Source: Candidatus Levyibacteriota bacterium (lineage in GTDB: Bacteria; Patescibacteria; Microgenomatia; Levybacterales; UBA12049). Taken from it: DNA of 13,347 nt. The stretch is from assembly GCA_003173915.1 (NCBI GenBank), contig PPGL01000058.1:1-13347 (forward strand), given 5' to 3'. The notes under the pieces are model-generated. The model ran no database searches. It was given only the letters and a program-made list of their open reading frames with translations, and was not told the DNA's origin. Shown in pieces: positions 1-7,024 of the stretch (positions are counted from its first letter, which is position 1; each line of letters starts with the position of its first letter). A program made the translations under genes and the position numbers.

Positions 1-1117
1 AAAGATTTTTCCAAGACACTTCTTCATAATTATAAAATCCTGCTGCAGCAATCATTGCTCCATTGTCAGTGCACAAATTTTTAGGAGGGGTATAGAATTT
101 AATTCCTGACGAAGTAGTAATTTTTATGAATTCATCGCGGAGGGTATTATTTGCAGCAACTCCCCCAGAAAGAATAATGGATTTTACATTGTGTTCTTCT
201 GCTGCTTTTAGTGTTTTTTTTACAAGAACATCAATGATTGCATCTTGTGTCGCACGGGAGAGATCACGGATTGTCTGTTCATCCAAAGAAAGAGTATCAT
301 TTGTCAGAATACTCGGTGCGTCAGAATTATTAATGTTTGAAATATCAGATTTTCTGCAAGTCTGATTGTCTGATATACTCATTTTCTGAGTATTCTGAGT
401 TTTCTGAAATGAAGATTGTTTTTGTACCTCTCTTAAGACTGCAGTTTTAAGTCCTGAAAAAGAAAAATCAAACGTAGGTTCATGAAGTAGTGGGCGAGGA
501 AAATGGAATCGCTTTGGATTTCCCTCTTTTGCCAATTGTTCGATTATTGGTCCTGCCGGATAGGGAAGGCCAAGAAGTCTCCCAACTTTATCAAATGCTT
601 CACCTGCTGCATCGTCTCTAGTGCCAGCAATCCAGGTGATCTTTTTGTGATCGTGCATGACAACAAGATCTGTGTGTCCACCAGAGACAATAAGAGATAA
701 AATTGGAAACTCTGGAATTTCTTTCTTTTCGCCGCTTTGTATCCAATTCGCATACATATGTCCAAATAAATGGTGTACCGGAATAAGCGGTTTATCCCAT
801 GTAAGACTAAGCGTTTTTGCAGTTTCTACACCGACAAGCAGAGATCCAATAAGTCCAGGACCAACTGTTATTGCAATTGCATCAATGTCAGATGGATATA
901 GACTAGTTTGTTCAAATGTTTGTTCAATGACAGGTAGTATGTATTTTATTTGCTCGCGTGCAGCTATTTCTGGAATAATGCCTCCTGTTTGGCCATGAAG
1001 CTCCATCGAAGATGCTACTTTTTGAGAAAGCAGAATAACAGGACTTTTTTTATCTGTTGCCTCAATAATTGCTGCAGATGTTTCATCACATGATGTTTCT
1101 ATGCCAAGAATTTTCAT
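1..1117 (-). CDS. tsaD: tRNA N6-threonylcarbamoyladenosine transferase TsaD, 3' end cut by window edge
   Basis: TsaD transfers the threonylcarbamoyl group to A37 of ANN-decoding tRNAs, together with TsaB/TsaE and the TsaC product. I read 372 codons leftward from the ATG at 1117-1115; only a short C-terminus is missing. Visible are the N-terminal ILGIETSCDETS ATPase-fold motif, the metal-site histidines in HHLFGH (H116, H120), VSGGHTD (145-150), the GTRDDAAGEAFDK segment (165-177), FSFSGLKT, SGGVAANN (318-324) and CTDNGAMIA with the metal-site Asp at 351. The start overlaps the DUF192 stop as ATGA, so translation is probably coupled; there is no SD. Residues about 229-281 form a polar Gln/Ser/Asn/Asp-rich insertion, longer than the corresponding loop of E. 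coli TsaD, and carry repeat-like DNA. Identification is firm. Confidence 0.95.
   Translation of the reverse strand, partial: MKILGIETSCDETSAAIIEATDKKSPVILLSQKVASSMELHGQTGGIIPEIAAREQIKYILPVIEQTFEQTSLYPSDIDAIAITVGPGLIGSLLVGVETAKTLSLTWDKPLIPVHHLFGHMYANWIQSGEKKEIPEFPILSLIVSGGHTDLVVMHDHKKITWIAGTRDDAAGEAFDKVGRLLGLPYPAGPIIEQLAKEGNPKRFHFPRPLLHEPTFDFSFSGLKTAVLREVQKQSSFQKTQNTQKMSISDNQTCRKSDISNINNSDAPSILTNDTLSLDEQTIRDLSRATQDAIIDVLVKKTLKAAEEHNVKSIILSGGVAANNTLRDEFIKITTSSGIKFYTPPKNLCTDNGAMIAAAGFYNYEEVSWKNL
304..398. repeat. Nested inverted repeats inside the tsaD insertion
   Basis: A perfect 11-bp inverted repeat (TCAGAATACTC at 304-314, GAGTATTCTGA at 388-398) encloses a perfect 8-bp one (ATATCAGA at 342-349, TCTGATAT at 369-376). 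TCTG(A/C) recurs at 353, 361, 369, 385, 394 and 403, mostly 8-9 bases apart. The block lies wholly within the codons for the polar loop of TsaD, so it looks like repeat-derived DNA that kept the frame. Origin is inference. Confidence 0.5.
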
Positions 1118-1587
1118 AAGGAGAAGATAACAGTGTCGCCTGTTTGCATGTGATATTTTGCCGCAATACCAGCATTAATTTCTAACACTCTATCAGAAGG
1201 TTCTGAAGGTTTAACAATCTGCCAGGTCGTTGCATTTGCAGGAGGGGCCTGTAAATTGTTATACACAGTAACTACTTGATTGTTATGAATAAAAATAATG
1301 TCTAAAGGGAATTTCATATTTTTCATCCAAAATGCATAATAATCAGGTTTATCAAACAAAAACAGCATTCCCTCATTTTGTGGCAAACTATCCCTTCCGG
1401 AAAGTCCTTTTTCCCTGTCAGCAACTGAAGAAACAACAGTAACAGAAAATGTTTGACCTTTTATCGATACACTTGGTGTATGAAATAATTTTTTTAGTGA
1501 AGCCATTGTGCTTGAATTATCTTTTGTCAATGCACCAGCAAGTCCAACTAAAATAAGTAGTAAAAAAACACCAAATAATTTTTTCAT
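1114..1587 (-). CDS. Secreted or membrane-anchored DUF192 family protein
   Basis: A 157-aa protein of unknown biochemical role. Residues 4-20 are a hydrophobic N-terminal segment after MKK (signal peptide or anchor), so the rest should be outside the membrane. The DUF192 domain covers about 43-155, with the family hallmarks REKGLSGRDSLPQNEGMLF, the aromatic FWMKNMKFPLDIIFI run (in two parts around residue 93) and the closing VLEINAG...GDTVIF. DUF192 proteins are often exported and their function is not settled. The gene starts 3 bases after the stop of the nucleotidyltransferase gene and its TGA overlaps the tsaD ATG, so the three form a tight operon. Co-transcription with tsaD need not mean a shared function. 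There is no clear SD. Confidence 0.9.
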   Translation of the reverse strand: MKKLFGVFLLLILVGLAGALTKDNSSTMASLKKLFHTPSVSIKGQTFSVTVVSSVADREKGLSGRDSLPQNEGMLFLFDKPDYYAFWMKNMKFPLDIIFIHNNQVVTVYNNLQAPPANATTWQIVKPSEPSDRVLEINAGIAAKYHMQTGDTVIFSL

Positions 1588-1590
1588 ATA

Positions 1591-2076
1591 TTATTGTTCG
1601 GCCTCAAGTATCTTAATAACAGCAGATGTTGATTTTTGTGGAATATATTGTATCACTTCGGCAATATTTGCACCAATTATACGCGCTTGTCTTTTTTTAT
1701 TTTCAATTCCTGTATCTCCTTTGGTCACAGCAATTGTTGATGGACTAAGTTTTTGTATAAGTTCGTCATACTGTGCATTTGTTTGCAAATAGGGGAGACA
1801 AACAACGTAATCAACATATTGAATAGTGGAAATCATATATGCGCGTTCTTCTTGTGTATGAATTGGGCGATTATTTCCTTTGATCTCTCGGATTTTATGA
1901 TCACTTTCTATAAGTACAAAGAGATAATCTCCTTTTTCTTTTGCTTTTTCCAGAAGCTTTATATGACCAACATGAAGAATGTCAAAACAACCTCCGGTTA
2001 AAACAATTTGTTTGTTCTGTTCTTTTAAATTTTTACTAACTTTGATAGCTTCTTCAACTGTTAGAATATTGTTCAT
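1591..2076 (-). CDS. HxGH nucleotidyltransferase, RfaE C-domain / glycerol-3-phosphate cytidylyltransferase-like
   Basis: A 161-aa stand-alone member of the cytidylyltransferase-like superfamily, which moves a nucleotidyl group from CTP or ATP to a phosphorylated acceptor. GGCFDILHVGHIKLL (residues 28-42) gives the nucleotide-binding HVGH at 35-38. RPIHTQEERAYMIS followed by YVDYV and a C-terminal STSAVIKIL (equivalent to the ISTT/ISS region) match the RfaE C-terminal domain pattern. The N-terminal EEAIKVSKNLKEQNK helix also fits that family. The true acceptor (heptose, glycerol-phosphate, FMN or other) cannot be told from sequence. It heads the rfaE-like/DUF192/tsaD operon, with an 80-bp AT-rich gap after the VanW gene in which I see no clear terminator or strong promoter. 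Confidence 0.85.
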   Translation of the reverse strand: MNNILTVEEAIKVSKNLKEQNKQIVLTGGCFDILHVGHIKLLEKAKEKGDYLFVLIESDHKIREIKGNNRPIHTQEERAYMISTIQYVDYVVCLPYLQTNAQYDELIQKLSPSTIAVTKGDTGIENKKRQARIIGANIAEVIQYIPQKSTSAVIKILEAEQ

Positions 2077-2156
2077 ATTTTAAATAATGTAATTACTAAT
2101 AACAAAAATTAGGAAAGAAGTTTTTTTATTCTCTTATTCATTATTCTATTATTCGC

Positions 2157-3605
2157 TTATTGCTTTGTTCCCCTGACATATGCGGCAGCCCATGGTTGAT
2201 AATCTGTGGTAAACGTATCGGTTAAAAGTGTTTTTCCATCTCGTGTTACTGTTCGAGAAAAAGAAACATCTGCTCCTCCTGCTGCAAAATCAACTTGCTT
2301 TAGTGTACCAACAGGAAGTGTTGGGTCATCAGTATATACCGTTGGTAAAGGTGGAGTAACATTGGTGATAACTGGCGTTGTCATAGTGACTTTTCTTCCA
2401 TCAGAGGTGCCATAAAAAGAAAACGTCAGACGGAGTGTATTAGGATCAATTGCTGATTGGATAAGAATATAGTTTGCAGTATCATTTTTAAATTTAAAAT
2501 CAACAGATGGAACATACACTGTCGCATCAATTCCTGGTGGAGAATCTTCTTCATAATATCCAACTCGATACGCATGTCCATGGCGTTCGACTATAGGAAG
2601 GCCCGCATTAAGTGCAGCTCTAAAAAGTGTTGTAGAAACTTGGCATACGCCTCCACCATCTCCTAAAATTGTCTTTCCGTTTTCAATAACATAAGCTTGT
2701 TGGTATCCAGTAAGAGAAGAAACGTCCCCAACTGCCTTTGCAAAAGAAAATGTATCGCCCGGTGCTACAAGTATTCCATTTACTCTAGATGCAGCGAGCT
2801 CAATATTATAAATTCTTGAAGGAATAGAGTGTTGAAAAAGAGAAGTGCCACTTCCTATAAGTTCTTTAATTCCCATATTGTTTACTTGGCCTGTTGTAAC
2901 TTTTGGCAACACAATGGTTGTTGTTAGTGGAATGGTAAGATTTTGGGGTCTTCCTTGTGCAAGAAGTGATGAAATTTGAGAAACAACGTTTTTCTGCGCC
3001 TGTGCAACATCGATAACAAGTCCATTTGATGAAGGTGTAAATGTTGTAACTTTTCCTTTTTCAAATGCAAATACAGCATCAACTGGTTCTACATTAACTT
3101 GTTGTGTAATAGGTTGTATTGCTGCTGCAACCCCTTTATCTGAATCATAAAACGATGGAGTGAGAGTAATACCATCAAGATATGCTTTTAAAACTAAAAA
3201 AATATCGGAAAGTATATAATTTGACCGGCCAATACTATATGCTTGTTGTGCTAAGAGTTCGCTGTTGTAGCCTGCAGCAAGATCTTTAGCAGAGGCTGTA
3301 GCAATTTGATCTTTATATACAAAAGAAAATGTACTATTTTGTATAAAACTATTTTGTGTAGAAAAATAATCTTCAACTTCTTTTTCTGTTTTGCCGCCGA
3401 CATTTGTAGAACCTACAGATACTCCCGGATATACAGTATTACCATATATATGTTGAAAAATAATAAATGCAAAACTTATTGTAAAAAATAGACCAAGAGT
3501 AATTCCTATCAAAAACCAAAACGCAGATTTTCCAAACAGAAGAACATGTTTTTTTATTTTATGTCTATGATGCAAAAGATGCTTTCTCATTTGCTCAGAT
3601 TGCAT
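2157..3605 (-). CDS. Membrane-anchored VanW-domain protein (predicted cell-wall enzyme)
   Basis: A 482-aa type II membrane protein: basic cytoplasmic tail (RKHLLHHRHKIKKH), one membrane span at about 28-53, then extracellular domains. Residues about 57-235 look like the peptidoglycan-binding-type domain (PF12229-like) usually preceding VanW. The VanW domain (about 260-400) shows SRIYNIELAASRVNG, PGDTFSFAKAVG, the core GDGGGVCQVSTTLFRAAL with its conserved Cys, and ERHGHAYRVGYY. A beta-rich tail follows. VanW domains were named from vancomycin-resistance clusters; recent work in Clostridioides difficile assigns some of them L,D-transpeptidase activity, which would make the Cys the likely nucleophile here. 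That transfer of function is inference. A TATAAT box sits exactly 6 nt before the ATG, with no SD, so the mRNA is probably leaderless. Confidence 0.9.
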   Translation of the reverse strand: MQSEQMRKHLLHHRHKIKKHVLLFGKSAFWFLIGITLGLFFTISFAFIIFQHIYGNTVYPGVSVGSTNVGGKTEKEVEDYFSTQNSFIQNSTFSFVYKDQIATASAKDLAAGYNSELLAQQAYSIGRSNYILSDIFLVLKAYLDGITLTPSFYDSDKGVAAAIQPITQQVNVEPVDAVFAFEKGKVTTFTPSSNGLVIDVAQAQKNVVSQISSLLAQGRPQNLTIPLTTTIVLPKVTTGQVNNMGIKELIGSGTSLFQHSIPSRIYNIELAASRVNGILVAPGDTFSFAKAVGDVSSLTGYQQAYVIENGKTILGDGGGVCQVSTTLFRAALNAGLPIVERHGHAYRVGYYEEDSPPGIDATVYVPSVDFKFKNDTANYILIQSAIDPNTLRLTFSFYGTSDGRKVTMTTPVITNVTPPLPTVYTDDPTLPVGTLKQVDFAAGGADVSFSRTVTRDGKTLLTDTFTTDYQPWAAAYVRGTKQ

Positions 3606-3629
3606 TAAACTATTATACTAGAAATTACC
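3591..3629. promoter_or_regulatory. Divergent promoter with two overlapping -10 boxes
   Basis: The 24-bp gap between two divergent start codons holds ATTATACT at 3612-3619. Read rightward it gives TATACT (3614-3619) with TTGCTC 17 bp upstream (3591-3596); read leftward it gives TATAAT (3617-3612). The hexamers share four bases, so only one polymerase should bind at a time. Predicted starts fall on or within a few bases of both ATGs. No good -35 is visible for the leftward direction. Confidence 0.6.
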
Positions 3630-5105
3630 ATGACCATGCCCGACGAAAATAGTGCAACGCGCCTGCGGCAAGCACCTCAGGTTCCTCAACAAACACAGAA
3701 TACTGCAAGTGTGCCTCAAAGTGCGGCTACACCTGTTTCCCACATTCCTGTGCCGATAGTATCTCAAGGTAATCACGATGTGGATGATAAACACTCCATT
3801 GGTGGTCTTCTGATGATTGGCGCAGGACTTGTACTTGCGCTCGTCATTGCTGTTTTTCTGATTTGGTTTGTTTTGTCAAAGTTTATTCCTTCGGGATCTA
3901 AAGCGGTAACGCTTGAGTATTGGGGATTATGGGAAGACACCAGCACGATGCAGTCGATCATTGCTGATTTTGAACGAAAAAATCCTACAATAACAGTGCA
4001 CTATGTAAAGGAAGACCCAAAGCAATATATAGATCGTCTTTTAGCACGAATGCAGCAAGGGAATGGACCAGATGTTTTTAGGTTTCATAATAGTTGGATT
4101 CATATTTTACTTCCAATGCTTGCTCCTTTACCACAAACAGTTGTCTCTTCTCAAGATTTTGCAAAATTATATTATCCTGTTACACAGCAGGATTTAGTAA
4201 GAAATGGCGCAATTTATGGAATTCCTTTAGACATGGATACACTGTCACTTTTTACAAACAATCAGCTTCTTCAAAAAGAAAATATTACCATTCCAACAAA
4301 TTGGCCTGATTTTATTACCGATGCACGGGCATTAACAGTAAAAGACGCAAATGGAAAAATTAAAGTTGCAGGCACAGCTCTTGGGACATATGACAATATC
4401 ACTCATGCTCCAGATATTATTTCATTACTTTTTGCTCAAAATGGCGCAGATACGCTTAATCTAGCGACAACAAGTAAAAACGCGAGTGATGCAATTGCTT
4501 TTTTTACTTCTTTTGTGAAAGAAGACGGAAATGTATGGGATGATACACTTGATCCTTCATTTATCGCATTTGCAAAAGGAAATTTAGGAATGTATTTTGG
4601 ATATTCTTGGGATATATTTAATTTAAAAACATACAATCCTTCACTTGATTTTACCGTTTCTGCAGTTCCTCATTTGCCAGGAAGAGATATTACCGTTGCA
4701 AGTTATTGGGTGGAAGGAGTTTCGGCAAAAAGTTCACATCAAAAAGAAGCAATGCTATTTATGAGATATTTAGCACAAAAGGATGTGCAACAAAAACTAT
4801 TTTCTGAAGAAGCAAAAACACGACTTTTCGGTGAACCATATGCTCGTACAGATCTTGCAGATACAATAAAAGATAATCCAATGCTTTCTCCATTTATAGA
4901 TCAAGCACCACATGCAGTTTCTTCTATTTTTGCTGGGGATACAGGAAATACACGGTTTAATGAAAGACTTAATCAATTTTTAGAACGTGCTGTTGGGGAT
5001 ATTTTCCAAGATACATCCCCGGATACTGCCATTTCAAATATTTCTCAAGGTGTTTCTTTGGTACTATCGGAGTATGACACAACAGGCAAAACAGGCAATC
5101 ATTAA
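3630..5105 (+). CDS. TM-anchored extracellular solute-binding protein (SBP_bac_1-like)
   Basis: A 491-aa protein resembling binding subunits of carbohydrate ABC importers (UgpB/MalE superfamily). Residues 1-55 are a polar Gln/Pro/Thr-rich cytoplasmic tail; one strong membrane span lies at about 58-87 (IGGLLMIGAGLVLALVIAVF). The binding domain starts at about 95 with VTLEYWGLW and continues with IIADFERKNPTITV, LARMQQGNGPDVFRF, GIPLDMDTLSLFTN and FAKGNLGMYFGYSWD. There is no lipobox Cys; the span must serve as the anchor, unlike typical Gram-positive lipoproteins. No permease or ATPase gene is in the window, so the transported solute is unknown. A second ATG six bases downstream (3636) is equally possible. 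The downstream gene overlaps its end by 32 bases. Confidence 0.87.
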   Translation: MTMPDENSATRLRQAPQVPQQTQNTASVPQSAATPVSHIPVPIVSQGNHDVDDKHSIGGLLMIGAGLVLALVIAVFLIWFVLSKFIPSGSKAVTLEYWGLWEDTSTMQSIIADFERKNPTITVHYVKEDPKQYIDRLLARMQQGNGPDVFRFHNSWIHILLPMLAPLPQTVVSSQDFAKLYYPVTQQDLVRNGAIYGIPLDMDTLSLFTNNQLLQKENITIPTNWPDFITDARALTVKDANGKIKVAGTALGTYDNITHAPDIISLLFAQNGADTLNLATTSKNASDAIAFFTSFVKEDGNVWDDTLDPSFIAFAKGNLGMYFGYSWDIFNLKTYNPSLDFTVSAVPHLPGRDITVASYWVEGVSAKSSHQKEAMLFMRYLAQKDVQQKLFSEEAKTRLFGEPYARTDLADTIKDNPMLSPFIDQAPHAVSSIFAGDTGNTRFNERLNQFLERAVGDIFQDTSPDTAISNISQGVSLVLSEYDTTGKTGNH

Positions 5106-5946
5106 AACACTACTATACGCTGATATTTTTGACTACTGCCTTACTGCTGCTGAAGTCTGGAAATACGAAATTGCAATAAAACCTTATGAAAAAGAGGTTG
5201 TTGTTCACGTATTGGAATCGCTAAAAAAGATTGTAACCAAATCACAAGAATATTTTATGTTGTCTGGAAGAGGACACCTAATAAAACTTAGGAAAGACAG
5301 AGAAAGAATTGGAGAAGAAAAATTACAAAAGGCACAAAAAGTGTCTTTAATACTTTCCTATATTCCAACAATTCGTTTTATTGGAGTAAGTGGTTCGGTT
5401 GCAATAAAAAATGCAAAAAAAGAGGATGATATTGACTTGTTTTTTATTACCGAAAAAAATACTGTTTGGATTTCACGACTGCTTGTTACTGCTATTTTAC
5501 AATTGTTAGGAATTCGACGAAAATATGCATCTCTTAAAGTTTCTGATTCTATATGTGCAAATATGTTTATAGGGAGTGAGGCACTTGCCTTTTTTAATTC
5601 TCAACAAAATATTTATATAGCGCATGAAATTGCACAACTTTTTCCAATGTTTTGTGTAGAAAATACTTATGATGAATTTTTACAAAAAAACTCCTGGATT
5701 TCAAAATTTCTTCCTAATTGGAACCCGAATAATGTTTATCGTTCTCACAGATCTTTTCTTAGATATACTTTTGTGATATTTTTACGTTGTTTTGAAGTGT
5801 CTGTTAGAATAGCTCAACAACTATATATGAAAAATAAAAAGACCATTGAGTTTACAACTTCGTCTATTATTGCATTTCATCCAAGTAACACAAATAAAAA
5901 AATTGTTTCTCTATTTGAAGAAAGGTGTCGTCGATATGGTGTATAA
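5074..5946 (+). CDS. Nucleotidyltransferase-fold protein with N-terminal wHTH-like region
   Basis: A 290-aa protein with a minimal polymerase-beta-type nucleotidyltransferase motif: GVSGSVA (105-110) followed by EDDIDLFFIT, putting metal-ligand aspartates at 119 and 121. The first 60 residues (IIKTLLYADIFDYCLTAAEVWKY region) look like a small helical or winged-helix domain. I know of similar architectures only as uncharacterised proteins, so the substrate is open. I chose ATG 5074 because the family-like LLYADIFD stretch begins just after it; an upstream in-frame ATG (4987) would add 29 residues lying inside the preceding gene. The gene overlaps the solute-binding gene by 32 bases and the CoA fusion gene by 11, so all three are likely co-translated. 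Confidence 0.7.
   Translation: MTQQAKQAIIKTLLYADIFDYCLTAAEVWKYEIAIKPYEKEVVVHVLESLKKIVTKSQEYFMLSGRGHLIKLRKDRERIGEEKLQKAQKVSLILSYIPTIRFIGVSGSVAIKNAKKEDDIDLFFITEKNTVWISRLLVTAILQLLGIRRKYASLKVSDSICANMFIGSEALAFFNSQQNIYIAHEIAQLFPMFCVENTYDEFLQKNSWISKFLPNWNPNNVYRSHRSFLRYTFVIFLRCFEVSVRIAQQLYMKNKKTIEFTTSSIIAFHPSNTNKKIVSLFEERCRRYGV
5921..5927 (+). promoter_or_regulatory. Shine-Dalgarno site that fixes the start of the CoA fusion gene
   Basis: AAAGGTG lies 8 bases before the ATG at 5936. It is inside the end of the preceding gene and supports this ATG over an upstream in-frame one at 5846, which would add 30 residues before the adenylyltransferase domain. Confidence 0.6.
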
Positions 5947-6928
5947 CGTTGTTGCATGTGGTGGAACATTTGATCATTTGCATGCAGGACATAAAGCCTT
6001 TTTGCGATTTGCATTTTCTGTTGGAAGAAAAGTTTTGATAGGGCTCACCACAGACACCTATATTTTTAATACAAAAAATACAGAAACTATTGCTCCTTTT
6101 TCAGAAAGAAAACAACAACTTGAAGCATTCCTCAATAAGGAGAATTTTTCAGGACGATTTACAATTACTCCTATTGATACACTTTTTGGACCAGCGATAG
6201 AACCTACAACTAGCATCGATGCGCTTGTTGCAACTGAAGAAACAAAAAAAGGAACAGAAAAAATTAATAATGAAAGGGAAAAACGTGGACTTTTTCCTCT
6301 TCCAGTTATTCTTATGCTTGTTGTGGTGGTCAATGGGAATCGTATTTCATCAACACAAATTCGTGCTGGGAAAATTAATACCAACGGAGAAAAATTTATT
6401 ACAGACGATATAACAAGTAAAGTACTTTACTTGCCAGATGAGCTTCGTGAGATGCTACAAAAACCATTTGGGAAGTTACAAAAGAGCGAGAACATTGTAT
6501 TTTCAGATATAGACCCAATGAAAAGTGTTACCGTTGGGGATGCCACAACTGTAACATTTCACACACAAGGACTCCATCCAAAAATTGCTGTTGTAGATTT
6601 TGCCGTTCAAAGAAAAAAAATTTACACCAATCTTCTCGAAGAAGGTTTTTCATCAAACGAAGAAGAATTTCACGCAATCAATCCTTCGGGAACTATAACT
6701 CCACAACTCTGGCAAGTACTACAAAAAGTAGTAGATAACTCTTCCAAGTCATCAGTTGTTACGATTGATGGCGAGGAAGATTTAGCAGTTCTTCCATTAC
6801 TGCTACTACTGCCTCTTGGATTCTGTGTATATTACGGTCAGCCAAATGAAGGAATTGTAAGCATTCTTGTAACAATTGCTATAAAAGATCGTGTAAAGAG
6901 CTTGCTACAGCAATTTAATCGCGCATAG
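5936..6928 (+). CDS. coaD: Fusion: phosphopantetheine adenylyltransferase (archaeal/eukaryotic type) + GTP-dependent dephospho-CoA kinase (DUF359)
   Basis: A 330-aa protein predicted to carry out the last two steps of CoA synthesis in one chain. Residues 1-160 are a phosphopantetheine adenylyltransferase of the archaeal/eukaryotic kind (COG1019 type): VACGGTFDHLHAGHKAF with HAGH at 16-19, and NRISSTQIRAGKI at 135-147. Residues about 163-330 match the archaeal DUF359 kinase characterised in Thermococcus kodakarensis: LPDELREML..PFGKL (166-181), VTVGDATTVT (198-207), HPKIAVVDF (214-222), INPSGTITPQLW (248-259), the signature DGEEDLAVLP (278-287) and YYGQPNEGI (299-307). No frameshift or stop separates the halves, and both look complete. 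It overlaps the upstream gene by 11 bases and is followed by greA. The two activities are inferred from family motifs; identification of both domains is strong. Confidence 0.92.
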   Translation: MVYNVVACGGTFDHLHAGHKAFLRFAFSVGRKVLIGLTTDTYIFNTKNTETIAPFSERKQQLEAFLNKENFSGRFTITPIDTLFGPAIEPTTSIDALVATEETKKGTEKINNEREKRGLFPLPVILMLVVVVNGNRISSTQIRAGKINTNGEKFITDDITSKVLYLPDELREMLQKPFGKLQKSENIVFSDIDPMKSVTVGDATTVTFHTQGLHPKIAVVDFAVQRKKIYTNLLEEGFSSNEEEFHAINPSGTITPQLWQVLQKVVDNSSKSSVVTIDGEEDLAVLPLLLLLPLGFCVYYGQPNEGIVSILVTIAIKDRVKSLLQQFNRA

Positions 6929-6940
6929 AACTCTAGGTTC

Positions 6941-6970
6941 TTGACAAACGATCCGAGTTTCCGATACTAT
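6941..6970 (+). promoter_or_regulatory. greA promoter
   Basis: A perfect TTGACA at 6941-6946 is followed after 18 bases by TACTAT (6965-6970); GATACT (6963-6968, 16-bp spacing) is an alternative -10. The start would lie near 6977, giving a leader of about 48 bases. Confidence 0.7.
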
Positions 6971-6990
6971 GTGAGTCGCAACATTGATGT

Positions 6991-7020
6991 TCCCTCCTTT
7001 TTAGTGAGGGATTTTCTTTA
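6991..7020 (+). terminator. Terminator-like hairpin in the greA leader
   Basis: TCCCTC (6991-6996) and GAGGGA (7006-7011) form a perfect 6-bp stem with a 9-base loop, followed by TTTTCTTT and then, after a few bases, the greA ATG. It lies downstream of the promoter, so it can act as an attenuator and release a short RNA of roughly 40 bases. E. coli greA has an analogous leader terminator (GraL RNA). The stem is modest, and it also buries the only SD-like GAGG. Confidence 0.5.
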
Positions 7021-7024
7021 GAAT

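Noticed and set aside
304..407. Short regularly spaced TCTGA repeats, possibly a degenerate CRISPR array
   Set aside because: Repeat units are only five bases, spacing is 8-16, no spacers exist, and the region is coding for TsaD in frame.
126..998. Rightward open frames opposite tsaD
   Set aside because: They are antisense to a clear TsaD frame and encode no recognisable protein.
1114..1117. Recoded UGA (glycine), as in Gracilibacteria and SR1
   Set aside because: The DUF192 frame ends properly at TGA where TsaD begins, and no identified gene needs an internal TGA read as an amino acid.
2077..2156. Repeated GAATAA units after the VanW gene
   Set aside because: Low-complexity AT-rich spacer; no stable stem, no tandem array of consistent length.
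5846..5935. N-terminal extension of the CoA fusion protein
   Set aside because: The extension lies entirely in the preceding gene in another frame, and an SD stands 8 bases before the ATG at 5936.
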